DNA of 44,170 nt from Chitinophaga pinensis (GTDB lineage Bacteria > Bacteroidota > Bacteroidia > Chitinophagales > CAMDFR01): assembly GCA_945897725.1 (NCBI GenBank), contig CAMDFR010000020.1:1-44170 (forward strand). Direction: 5' to 3'. Made by a program: the position numbers and the translations under genes. Numbering within the stretch: the stretch's first letter is position 1; the number at the start of each line of letters is the position of its first letter. Below the pieces are notes generated by a model. The model worked only from the letters and a program-made list of their open reading frames with translations. It had not been told where the DNA came from and ran no database searches. Shown piece by piece: positions 13,832-23,077 of the stretch.

Positions 13832-15909
13832 TGAAACTATGGCTGGCTTCTTATCCCCGCTCTGGCAATACCTACTTCAGGGATATTCTATTCGCATGCT
13901 ATGGCATTGAGTCTAGTACATTCCACATAGAAAATGACATCAACATCGAACCAGATTTTGCCAGATGCGAAATCGTCAAAACACATTTATTACCAGAACA
14001 ACTAGACAAAGAATATGCCCAATTACCTTCTGTTTATCTCATTAGAGACGGCAGAGATTCTATGGTATCAATGGCACATCACAAAAAAGATTTAATCAAT
14101 CCGGGGACAGACTTTCTTGAAAATCTCGAAGAAATCATCATTGCTGCTAATGGAACACATTTCAGTGGATGGAGCACGAATGTAGAAAAATGGATAAAAC
14201 ACGCAGACATCATCATTCGATACGAAGATCTGATCAAAGATCCCATTAAAGAAATTGAAAAAATCAGAAAAATTTATCCACTTCCACAACCCGATGTTTC
14301 CAAGCTTCCAACCTTTGAATCACAAAAATTAGGCAAATCACAATACGCTGGAGAGTCCATTCAGAATATGATTCAGGGGGATGCCATCAATATCGCACAA
14401 AAAAATATTCGAAAGGGAAAAGCTGGCTCATGGAAAGAAGAAATGCCTGAATATTACCATGATTTATGCTGGAATTACCATGGTCAAATCATGGAAAAAC
14501 TCGGCTATCAATACGATGGACAGCTAAGCGAAATAGATGCCGTTTTTTATCAAAAAATAAAAAACAAAATGGATGCGCATTGCCTGCCAAAAACGGTAAC
14601 GAACACAATGCTCATAGATGCAACCAAAATACTAGGTCATACGAATGACGGGGTAAAAAGATATGTGATCGAACTCCTAAGACAACTCAAAGAAATGCAA
14701 GCATGGGGCGACGAATCATTGCATTTCCACATCCATGTCAATGGTCGTATTTATGATATCAATGAGTTAGAGTTATTCATCAATTTGATTATGAATAACA
14801 AAGACCTATATCTCTATGAACGAGTACTACTAGGCATTAGGGCCTGCATCAAATTGGTGTTATCAGAAGATATGTACGACAAACTTTCTCCAATTTACCG
14901 AAATTCCGGTTGGAGAAAAAAAATTCTTGTCCTCAAAAAAAATATGATGTTGCTCGGTGAAAGGTTATCAAGAAATATAATGCTCACCAAAGCTGTGAAC
15001 AAGAAAAGACCCGATGAGCCTTTGAACCATTATAGCCTCATCCATATAACTCTTCCACAACATATTGCACACTTCAAAAACAAAGACATTCCAAAGGTGG
15101 TGACCATCCATGATATTTCGCATAAATTGTTCCAGGAGTTTCATCTTGAAATAAACGTGGATAGAGCAGAACTGGGCTTGCAAGAAATAAAAAACAATAA
15201 TCTTGATGTTATCTCTATCAGTCAATCAACAAGCAATGATTTAAAAACACATTATGGAATTGACGAAACAACCATCATTCCTGAAGCAGCAAACTCAGAT
15301 TTATTTCGGGTAAATACAAATCAACATCTTTTTAAATCTACCTTACAAAAATATAATCTGCCACTCAATAGAAAATATTTTTTAAGTCTCGGTACTCTTG
15401 AGCCACGAAAAAATATTGTCAATCTCATCAAAGCTTTCCAGAAAATTCAAGACACTGATATTTGCCTTTTTGTAGTAGGTAAAAAAGGATGGCAATACGA
15501 TGAAATCATTGCCTCCGGTAAAAACACCAATAATATTTACTTCACTGGATATGTAAGCGATGAGGATTTACCTGTGCTATACACTGGTGCTCATGCCTTT
15601 TGCTATGTATCGCACTACGAAGGTTTCGGTCTACCACTCCTCGAAGCCATGAGCTGTAGAATTCCTGTCATCTGTGGCAATAACAGTTCGCAAATCGAAC
15701 TCATCGACAATAATGGAATAGCAGTAGATGCCAATGATGTAGAGGCGATTAGCCATGCAATGTCAATAATGCTAGACAATGAAGTTCGAGAAAAATACGC
15801 TGCACAAGCATGGAAAAAATCTTTCGAATATACTTGGTATAAAACGGCTAGACAAACCGTAAGTTGCTATCAGAATATTTTAATTCACAATCAAATCGCT
15901 GCTCATTAA
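13831..15909 (+). CDS. Bifunctional sulfotransferase-glycosyltransferase (GT4) fusion
   Basis: This 692-residue two-domain protein starts with a sulfotransferase (about 1-240): 5'-PSB loop SYPRSGNTYF (7-16) and 3'-PB motif YLIRDGRDSMVS (69-80, Arg72, Ser80). From about residue 260 it is a GT-B fold glycosyltransferase of family 4, with HDISH, SLGTLEPRKNI at the start of the C-terminal Rossmann domain, and the retaining EX7E motif EGFGLPLLE (Glu597, Glu605). The fusion implies that one protein adds a sugar and sulfates the same growing molecule. There is no signal peptide, so it acts in the cytoplasm. The frame is continuous; nothing suggests a joining error. Confidence 0.88.
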   Translation: MKLWLASYPRSGNTYFRDILFACYGIESSTFHIENDINIEPDFARCEIVKTHLLPEQLDKEYAQLPSVYLIRDGRDSMVSMAHHKKDLINPGTDFLENLEEIIIAANGTHFSGWSTNVEKWIKHADIIIRYEDLIKDPIKEIEKIRKIYPLPQPDVSKLPTFESQKLGKSQYAGESIQNMIQGDAINIAQKNIRKGKAGSWKEEMPEYYHDLCWNYHGQIMEKLGYQYDGQLSEIDAVFYQKIKNKMDAHCLPKTVTNTMLIDATKILGHTNDGVKRYVIELLRQLKEMQAWGDESLHFHIHVNGRIYDINELELFINLIMNNKDLYLYERVLLGIRACIKLVLSEDMYDKLSPIYRNSGWRKKILVLKKNMMLLGERLSRNIMLTKAVNKKRPDEPLNHYSLIHITLPQHIAHFKNKDIPKVVTIHDISHKLFQEFHLEINVDRAELGLQEIKNNNLDVISISQSTSNDLKTHYGIDETTIIPEAANSDLFRVNTNQHLFKSTLQKYNLPLNRKYFLSLGTLEPRKNIVNLIKAFQKIQDTDICLFVVGKKGWQYDEIIASGKNTNNIYFTGYVSDEDLPVLYTGAHAFCYVSHYEGFGLPLLEAMSCRIPVICGNNSSQIELIDNNGIAVDANDVEAISHAMSIMLDNEVREKYAAQAWKKSFEYTWYKTARQTVSCYQNILIHNQIAAH

Positions 15910-15944
15910 AAATATTCTATCTCACTTTTTTATGGAATATTCAC

Positions 15945-15952
15945 TAGGTTTG
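15945..15952 (+). promoter_or_regulatory. Bacteroidota -7 box TAGGTTTG upstream of the VIT gene
   Basis: TAGGTTTG is an exact match to TAnnTTTG and lies 19 bp before the ATG at 15972. The -33 region is T-rich without a clear TTG. It would make the transporter gene independent of the glycan operon. Confidence 0.4.
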
Positions 15953-15971
15953 AAAAAATTTAATAGTTCGC

Positions 15972-16655
15972 ATGGAAGAACATTTTCAAAGTAGTGATAA
16001 AATCAAAGATTTTGTAATCGGTATGTCGGATGGCTTAACCGTTCCTTTTGCCTTAGCAGCTGGACTGAGTGTAGTGCTGGATGATACACATATTATTGTG
16101 GTAGCAGGCATCGCTGAAATAGCCGCCGGCTCTATCGCTATGGGATTGGGAGGCTATCTTGCAGGAACTGCCGAAATCAATCACTACAATGCTGAATTAA
16201 AAAGAGAATACGAAGAAGTAGCCAATCTTCGACACAAAGAAATTGAAGAAACAAAAGAAATTTTCGCTAACATGGGCTTGAGCGAAAGGCTTCAAAATGA
16301 AATTACCGAAGAAATTTCACAAGACACCGACAAATGGGTAGACTTTATGATGCAATATGAATTGGGTTTATCAAAACCCGATAAACATAAGGCGTATCAA
16401 AGCGCCGGAATCATTGCAGGCTCTTATATTCTCGGCGGTTTCATTCCACTCTCAGCCTATTTCTTTACGCATGATATAAAAACCGGATTGATGTATTCTG
16501 TAATGCTGACTTTGCTTAGTTTATTTGTATTTGGTATCATCAAAAGTAAATATACTGGACAACCCTTGTTCAGCGGTGCTTTAAAGACGACATTGATCGG
16601 TGCAATAGCTGCTGCTGCTGCATTTTTTATTGCAAAGGCCGTATCAGATCATTAA
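15972..16655 (+). CDS. VIT1/CCC1-family iron/manganese transporter
   Basis: This 227-residue membrane protein shows the family opening DFVIGMSDGLTVPFALAAGLS and a second helix with AGIAEIAAGSIAMGLGGYLA. A charged cytoplasmic segment (about 75-135, Glu-rich, the metal-binding region in plant VIT1) follows, then three further hydrophobic helices. These proteins export Fe2+ or Mn2+ from the cytosol. It appears monocistronic: it has its own -7 box and a structured element after its stop. Confidence 0.9.
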   Translation: MEEHFQSSDKIKDFVIGMSDGLTVPFALAAGLSVVLDDTHIIVVAGIAEIAAGSIAMGLGGYLAGTAEINHYNAELKREYEEVANLRHKEIEETKEIFANMGLSERLQNEITEEISQDTDKWVDFMMQYELGLSKPDKHKAYQSAGIIAGSYILGGFIPLSAYFFTHDIKTGLMYSVMLTLLSLFVFGIIKSKYTGQPLFSGALKTTLIGAIAAAAAFFIAKAVSDH

Positions 16656-16699
16656 TAATTGTAAACGTTAACAAGACAAAAAAATCATTGATGGATGGG

Positions 16700-16805
16700 G
16701 CGTGCCACCAGCGGCCAATTCACAAACCTTTCTTCGAAAATAAATGAAGCGTATGCTGGTGTCGGGCCTTTTGCACTACGCGGTAGTGCTACCAGTCCCT
16801 CACGC
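16700..16805. repeat. Cloverleaf-like intergenic element, copy 1
   Basis: Three nested stems are visible: outer GCGTG (16700-16704) with CACGC (16801-16805), CACCAGC (16706-16712) with GCTGGTG (16755-16761), and GCACTAC (16773-16779) with GTAGTGC (16783-16789). A linker GTCGGGCCTTTT joins the two inner hairpins. A second element with the same architecture is at 42459-42546. Both lie between convergent genes. I recall related GGGCGTG...TCACGC elements scattered through Bacteroidota intergenic regions. Confidence 0.75.
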
Positions 16806-16877
16806 TTCTAGTAAACAGAAATAATCAGATACGACATCAAAAAATAAATTAAAAAAACATGAAATGAAGTTTGTGCA

Positions 16878-19607
16878 TCATCTAAGTAGAGTTACACTAC
16901 CTTTCGCCGAGCGTACTTCGCCTCTAAATTCTACCTCTAGATAATAGACATAAACTCCTGGCTGTAGCAGCACTCCTTTGTAAACACCAGGCCATGGAAG
17001 CGGTAAATCCCATAACTTTTCACCATAGCGATCATAAATCTGAAACTTTTTACAAGTTAACACCTTCGATCCGATATAGAAAAAATCGTCATTATACCCA
17101 TCAGCATTAGGGGTAAAGGCATTAGGAACATAAAAATCAAACGGATAATTGATTCGGATACTTGCAGAGTCACCTGTCCAACAACCATCACTAAGTACAT
17201 TCAGGTAATACACAATATCGTCATCTGGCGTGGAAAGTGGGTTACTTGAGGTATCGCTATTTAAAAACATTGGTGGCGACCAATAAAACGAATCAATATT
17301 TAGATCATACAAGTTGAGATCTGAATACAATCTAGCAGACTCATCAGGATCTATCATCGTATCTGGATAGGCCAAGACAGAAAGCACCGGTTTGATATTT
17401 AAAGTCACGGCATTAGAAATACCAACACATCCATTAATATCAGTAACAGTAACCAGGTATGATCCAGCTTGTGTCACGTTTGCCGTTTGGATAGTAGAAC
17501 CAGTTGACCATGCATAAGAAGCATAAGCATTTGTAGTACTAAGATCTATGCTTCCACCCGCACAAATGAAAGCACCAGTATCCGGAACAATATAAGGGGT
17601 TGGGTTGGGGTAAGAATAAATTCTCATGGTATCATACCGAAAACACCGGAAGTCAATCGCTTCAAGAATATAGGTAAATACGCCTGTTAATCCAGTCGGA
17701 ATATTAATATTCGGGTTTTCTGATCCTACTCCGCTGATATAGCTTGCTGCAAGTGCCGTGGTGGATGTCCAAATAGCCGAAGCACCTGAAGAAATGGCGG
17801 GTGAGCCTCCTATTGTTACGGTGCCTCCCTCACAAAGGCTTTTATCAGAGCCTGCGTCTGCAGTAGGCGATGGAATCACTTCAATAAGCGTATCATCACG
17901 CACACGCACATCGCAAGTATCGTAGATGTCCACTGCATAATAACCCGAGGTTGTAGGATAAATAGTAATGCTTCGTCCCGTATCGCCATTACTCCAAACG
18001 TAATGATAGGGAGGTACTCCCCAGCTGGGGTAGGCAGTTAAGGTCACAGGCTCTCCAACACAGACCAGTACTTTATTTGGCGTCATGTATCCTTCTAACT
18101 TTCTAGCCCGAATGGTTACTGCCCACATATTGCCTACCGCACAATTATTGTTGCACAAATCATTGCATAGATTCTCAATATTTCCTAAGGTAAAATTCAA
18201 TACATAATCGGGACATTGTGGTCTCATACAATCAAGCATTCCAGCAATCAAAATGGGTGCAGCTCCTCGTATTAATGCGGAATCTGTTGTCACTGTTCCA
18301 GGTGTATCTATTTCTCCAGCAGGCAAAGCGGGTGCAGATAGTCCAGTGCTCGTTCCGCATTCGTTGCTTCTAAAGGTATGTCTGATATCATGTCTTCTAC
18401 AAGAAGGCAGTGGAACAGGTGGAGAATTACAGGTGGTACTTAGTGTATTTTCATCTTCCACTTCTACAAATGTTGCAATAATATCAGACTTTCCAGGCAC
18501 GGTCACTGCAAGAGAATAATCGCAAGAACCTCTTAAATAATAGGTAAAATTCATATTGGCACTCGCCAATCCTGTGCTGCCATAATTTCCAAATTTATTA
18601 TAGCCCGTCACATAAGGATCAATGGTAAGTGGATATTGAAAGCTTGTTGAATAAATAGCTGCTAAAGGAATTTTATACAGTAAGTGATAGCTCCCATCAA
18701 TTTGTCTTAGCTCAAAAAATCCTGGATAGACTACAAAATTAGCATCATAATATACTGGTTTCTCTATCTTAAAAACTTTCTCTCCTTTTGAATTAATAAT
18801 ATCATAACCGCCATTATAGTTTCCTTCCCCATCTGTATAACTACCATCGCTATTTTTTATAATTTTGTCTCCAACGCCAACATGCAAAGGAACCTCAACA
18901 ATCATAAATTGATCTACTAATGGCAATGTAGGTTTTGTTCTTAAAACATAACTTGTTTTGATAGCTCCTTTCTTAAAATTATATTCTATGTCTATGTTTT
19001 TAGAAATATCATGAAGATAAATGCCATCATCGCCTGCAGTATAGTTGCTATAATTTTGGCCTTCTTCTTCTAATAAAAAACGCTTTTTATCAAAAGCTCC
19101 AACTGAATAAATAGCGAGATGATCACCAAAGCTTATGGTGCTTGATTCACTAACCAAACTAGCGATATGCTTTTTTGAATCATAAAAGGTTTGCACTGGT
19201 TGCTGAATAGCTCCAAACTGACCATCGGTAAGAGGCCTCATGCGATGGTCAATACTGACCCACTGGTTTTCTTTTGTTTTATAATGTAGTGGAAAGTAAG
19301 ACTCCTGTTGGTAAAATTCATTCCCATCGGTGCCCAAGGAAACATAATACCTTGAAGTAGCCGTTCTTTTTTGGAGCAATTCGGCACAGTCCTTACATCC
19401 CCAATTGGCAGAAATCTTGCGATAATCCGGATGACTATAAAATGTAGAGTCAGTGAATTTTGCAACATCAGGATGTTGTATATAAACATCCTTGGAAAAA
19501 GTGGTATAATTATTTGTTTTAGAATATAATGTAGTTTCTTGAGCCTTTAAAACCAACACATACACTATACAAAGTAAAACAAGAAGTATACTTTTGTTTG
19601 TTTTCAT
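16878..19607 (-). CDS. Large secreted protein with T9SS type B (CHU_C) sorting domain
   Basis: This 909-residue protein has a signal peptide (MKTNKSILLVLLCIVYVLVLKAQ region). A long N-terminal part of unrecognised type follows, then a Cys-rich middle. Ig/PKD-like repeats occupy about 500-800 (for example SWGVPPYHYVWSNGDTGRS). A gliding-motility C-terminal domain from about 820 opens with FYVPNAFTPNADGYNDDF and ends near GVYVYYLEVEFRGE. This CTD directs export through the type IX system and attachment at or release from the cell surface. It is the last gene of a four-gene operon with PorP- and PorE-like genes, 17 bp after its neighbour. The ligand is unknown. Confidence 0.88.
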   Translation of the reverse strand: MKTNKSILLVLLCIVYVLVLKAQETTLYSKTNNYTTFSKDVYIQHPDVAKFTDSTFYSHPDYRKISANWGCKDCAELLQKRTATSRYYVSLGTDGNEFYQQESYFPLHYKTKENQWVSIDHRMRPLTDGQFGAIQQPVQTFYDSKKHIASLVSESSTISFGDHLAIYSVGAFDKKRFLLEEEGQNYSNYTAGDDGIYLHDISKNIDIEYNFKKGAIKTSYVLRTKPTLPLVDQFMIVEVPLHVGVGDKIIKNSDGSYTDGEGNYNGGYDIINSKGEKVFKIEKPVYYDANFVVYPGFFELRQIDGSYHLLYKIPLAAIYSTSFQYPLTIDPYVTGYNKFGNYGSTGLASANMNFTYYLRGSCDYSLAVTVPGKSDIIATFVEVEDENTLSTTCNSPPVPLPSCRRHDIRHTFRSNECGTSTGLSAPALPAGEIDTPGTVTTDSALIRGAAPILIAGMLDCMRPQCPDYVLNFTLGNIENLCNDLCNNNCAVGNMWAVTIRARKLEGYMTPNKVLVCVGEPVTLTAYPSWGVPPYHYVWSNGDTGRSITIYPTTSGYYAVDIYDTCDVRVRDDTLIEVIPSPTADAGSDKSLCEGGTVTIGGSPAISSGASAIWTSTTALAASYISGVGSENPNINIPTGLTGVFTYILEAIDFRCFRYDTMRIYSYPNPTPYIVPDTGAFICAGGSIDLSTTNAYASYAWSTGSTIQTANVTQAGSYLVTVTDINGCVGISNAVTLNIKPVLSVLAYPDTMIDPDESARLYSDLNLYDLNIDSFYWSPPMFLNSDTSSNPLSTPDDDIVYYLNVLSDGCWTGDSASIRINYPFDFYVPNAFTPNADGYNDDFFYIGSKVLTCKKFQIYDRYGEKLWDLPLPWPGVYKGVLLQPGVYVYYLEVEFRGEVRSAKGSVTLLR

Positions 19608-19624
19608 GTTATAGCATCAAACAC

Positions 19625-22600
19625 TTACTTAATAAGTGCTAAGTTTCCTTTTTTCTCACGAGTGATATTGTCGCTGTCTATGCCTTTGATATAATAAACA
19701 TAAGTGCCCAAATCCTGTACTTTGCCTTTATAGCTGCCATCCCATCCTTTTCCTAAATCATTCAACTCTGTGACATCTTCCGAAGCATACACCAGCTCTC
19801 CCCATCTATTGAATATTTGTATGGCATACTCTTTCATACCAGATGCGAATACCGTAAAATGATCATTCTGATTGTCACCATTCGGAGAAAATGCAGAAGG
19901 CACTTTTATTGGATCCTCACAATCTTTGATGCTTAAGAACACGGTGTCATAAGCTGTACAATTCGTAGTCAGATCTGTAGAAGACAAAACATAGAAAGTA
20001 GGATTTTGAATAGTCACCAATGGATTTAAAATATTGGCACTACTTAATCCTGTAGCAGGTATCCAAATTACATCACTAATATTAGAAGTGGCATTCATCA
20101 GATATGGATTATCTGCACAGATAAATGTATCAGGACCTGCATTAATATCAGGTTTGTTTTTTACCGTAATATCAACTGATCCACCTGTAGAGCATCCCGA
20201 AGAGTCAAAGATAACCACAGAATAGGTAGTATTCACTAATGGAGCCACATTGATAGATTCTGTAGTATCACCATTGCTCCAAGCATATTTAAGACCACCC
20301 TTGGTGATGTAGTTAATTTTTCCGTTCCATACATATGGACCCGTAAATGCGCCAAATGAATAAGTGTTTTTAGTACCTTCATAAATATTCAGAACACCAT
20401 CAGAACTATGCAGGTCTCCTATTGCAGTACCAAGGGTCGTAAGTTGTTTTGCAGGATTGGAAGTCGTGATATAGAATCCATAAGTTTGTCCCGCTACTAA
20501 ATTCAAGTAAACATCTACAGGAATAAGCGTTGGAATGCCTGGAGGATTAGGAGTGATACTGAAAAAATTAGCTACTAATTCCCAATCTGTTGGAGTATTT
20601 TCAGATCCCACAAATGTTCCGACTTTATAATAAATTTCGACATTAGCCGCAGGTGAAATTGCTTGGAAGTTACATTCGAAGTTAACGATTGTAGCGTCAA
20701 AGTCAGCTTTGACATCAAACATTACCCCTTTTTCTGGACTTGAGCCATCCAAGGCTGTTGTCAATGTCTTCTTCAAACCATCATTCTGGGCTACTAGTTT
20801 CACATTATCACCTTTACAAACACTTTGATCTGCGCCTAAAGTGACATCTAATAATTTATTGACAGAAATGAGTTTTCTAGCAGAACTAGAACCGCAATCA
20901 TTCAGTGCGTTCACTTGTACATAGTGTGAGCCTGTATCCTTGAATACCACACACATTTGATTATTGGATACATTCACCAAAGTGCCACTATCTGCTGTCC
21001 AAGTATAATAAGTCTCTACAACATAAGGCACATCAAAACATACAGTATCTCCTAAACAGACCTGATCTGGGCCTGACATGGTGACTGGTGGCGTACTAAT
21101 GATATATATTCGAGCTGGATCAGAATAGGGGCCATAACAACCATAATTAATTTCCCTCACGAAGAAGACATAGTCATCGACCCGTGCACCTGTAAAATCA
21201 ACTCGCAATGGATTGTACGCCCATATGAAAGGAAATCCTGAGTTAACGCCAGTAGACACCCACTCATAGTCGGAAGGTGGATGAAGAAATGGATTCACAA
21301 ACAAGGACATGATTCCAACATTACATCCAACGGTATCATCCAAGATAATCTGTGGAGGATTGGAACTAGGTGCTCCAATGGTAATTCGAATGAAGGTTCC
21401 ATTGATATTATTAAACACACTGCTACTGTCAGCAATAAACCTTGCATAGTAAGCACCCGGGGTGATGCCCCAAGAAGCCAATGAGTCTAACCAAGGAATA
21501 CAAATGATGAGCTTTCTAGACATTGTGTCATATCGATAGAAAAATGCACCATCTTCAATAAGGGCAAAGGTTTTCATACTCCTAAACTGCAACCTGAATG
21601 TATTGCCAGGATAATATCTAGCCAAGGAATCAAAATAGTGAATGTCTAAATCGATGGAATCACAAATAGGAGCACTTGGTGTATCTGTAATACAGAAACG
21701 TAAATCCTGAGTACTATTGGTTGTGATATCACAATGCTTCAGACAAAAAGGTCCATAGGTAGAACCTATTGTTACTGGATTCGTTCCTCTTACTCTTATA
21801 TAGTAGCCACAACCCGCAGGTACATTAGGAATCAGACCTGAAACATTGCCAGGAGGAGACCCCAAAGATGGATCATAAGTAGCTGTACTCGGAAATGTTC
21901 CAACAGTTGATGGTGTTGCAAAACTACCATTAGTATCCGATATCTCTGCTATGTATACATTACCTGGAAGAAATACACCCACTGAATAAAAAGGAACATC
22001 AATGACACTCCGCACACAGGCTGTATCAGGATCTGTTAAGATTAAGGGAGTAAGTGTGGTTATCGTATTCGGACAATCGACAACCGTAAAACAGACAGTA
22101 GCTTCACTAGAAAAATAAGGAGGTGGACTAATTCTTGTCAAGCGAATTTTATAACAAGGACCTGGAGGTGTAGAACCAGGAATTTGAGCGGCAATAGAAC
22201 CTACTGTATCTGTTCCAATACCAAAAGTACCAAGATTGGTATAGGTTCTGAATGACCCTGAAGCATTTGATAACTCAATTCTGTATTGAGCATCACATAA
22301 AGGAATATTAAAGCGATAGCTAATAAAAATATAGCCCAATTGACAAACTGGATTAGGTGTCACTGTTGGAATTGTTACATCAATAGGGTTCACCAAAGAG
22401 TCATAGGTAGCGACAGCTAAAATATCATCTATTGCCCAAGAATTATTCATGGTTGAACTAGCCGCATCATTCTGCCATCTAAATCCAATTCTGATATTTG
22501 TTTTATTTGCCCATGCTGGATTTGTTAAAGTTTCATATTTCCAACGATGTTGGTTATTGTACGTAGTGCCTGAATTTATCCAAGGACCACTATCAATACT

Positions 22601-23056
22601 ATAATAAACTTCACCATATGCGGTTGGACTACCTTCGTTCAAATAGAAGAAAGTAAAAATCACGTCTGTTAATCCTAAAGTACAAAAACCTGCAGAGGTA
22701 TAGGCAAAATTATCAGAGGGGTTGGTTCCATCATAGTTAGCATTTGATACTCCCCCACCTAATCTTGTTGCTTCGTCGTGAATATGCATATAACCACTAT
22801 ATGGTGCTCCGTTGATGGTACCACTCACCACACTGTCTTGAGGAAGAGTATTGGCGTAGGTGGGAAGACCAGGATAATTTGCATTTACAATCCATTTATT
22901 ATTTCCAGAATTAGAACTTGGACCGCTTGCATTGAGCGCCATGGATCCTCCTCCTGTTTCAAAGCCTTCCGTATATAAAATGAATTGCTGCCCATAGACC
23001 ATATTTGAAAACAATACAGTTAGTGTAACAAAAATCAGTTTAGTTAAGTGTTTCAT
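19625..23056 (-). CDS. Large secreted adhesin-like protein with T9SS type B (CHU_C) sorting domain
   Basis: This 1143-residue protein has a signal peptide ending VYGQ. The N-terminal ~200 residues resemble a MAM/jelly-roll module (YTEGFETGGG opening; SWAIDDI near its end). Several Cys-containing beta-rich modules follow, then PKD-like repeats (for example YYTWTADSGTLVNVSNNQMCVVF and KYAWSNGDTTES). The C-terminal CHU_C domain begins VPSAFSPNGDNQNDHF and contains IFNRWGELVY. It is probably an extracellular adhesin or matrix component secreted by T9SS. It lies 21 bp after the PorE-like gene and 17 bp before the second CTD protein. Confidence 0.88.
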   Translation of the reverse strand: MKHLTKLIFVTLTVLFSNMVYGQQFILYTEGFETGGGSMALNASGPSSNSGNNKWIVNANYPGLPTYANTLPQDSVVSGTINGAPYSGYMHIHDEATRLGGGVSNANYDGTNPSDNFAYTSAGFCTLGLTDVIFTFFYLNEGSPTAYGEVYYSIDSGPWINSGTTYNNQHRWKYETLTNPAWANKTNIRIGFRWQNDAASSTMNNSWAIDDILAVATYDSLVNPIDVTIPTVTPNPVCQLGYIFISYRFNIPLCDAQYRIELSNASGSFRTYTNLGTFGIGTDTVGSIAAQIPGSTPPGPCYKIRLTRISPPPYFSSEATVCFTVVDCPNTITTLTPLILTDPDTACVRSVIDVPFYSVGVFLPGNVYIAEISDTNGSFATPSTVGTFPSTATYDPSLGSPPGNVSGLIPNVPAGCGYYIRVRGTNPVTIGSTYGPFCLKHCDITTNSTQDLRFCITDTPSAPICDSIDLDIHYFDSLARYYPGNTFRLQFRSMKTFALIEDGAFFYRYDTMSRKLIICIPWLDSLASWGITPGAYYARFIADSSSVFNNINGTFIRITIGAPSSNPPQIILDDTVGCNVGIMSLFVNPFLHPPSDYEWVSTGVNSGFPFIWAYNPLRVDFTGARVDDYVFFVREINYGCYGPYSDPARIYIISTPPVTMSGPDQVCLGDTVCFDVPYVVETYYTWTADSGTLVNVSNNQMCVVFKDTGSHYVQVNALNDCGSSSARKLISVNKLLDVTLGADQSVCKGDNVKLVAQNDGLKKTLTTALDGSSPEKGVMFDVKADFDATIVNFECNFQAISPAANVEIYYKVGTFVGSENTPTDWELVANFFSITPNPPGIPTLIPVDVYLNLVAGQTYGFYITTSNPAKQLTTLGTAIGDLHSSDGVLNIYEGTKNTYSFGAFTGPYVWNGKINYITKGGLKYAWSNGDTTESINVAPLVNTTYSVVIFDSSGCSTGGSVDITVKNKPDINAGPDTFICADNPYLMNATSNISDVIWIPATGLSSANILNPLVTIQNPTFYVLSSTDLTTNCTAYDTVFLSIKDCEDPIKVPSAFSPNGDNQNDHFTVFASGMKEYAIQIFNRWGELVYASEDVTELNDLGKGWDGSYKGKVQDLGTYVYYIKGIDSDNITREKKGNLALIK

Positions 23057-23077
23057 GTTTTGCTTATTTATCGTTTT

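Noticed and set aside
19608..19645. CACTTA/TAAGTG hairpin between the two T9SS cargo genes as a terminator
   Set aside because: The stem is short and A/T-rich and lacks a following T-tract in the transcribed direction.
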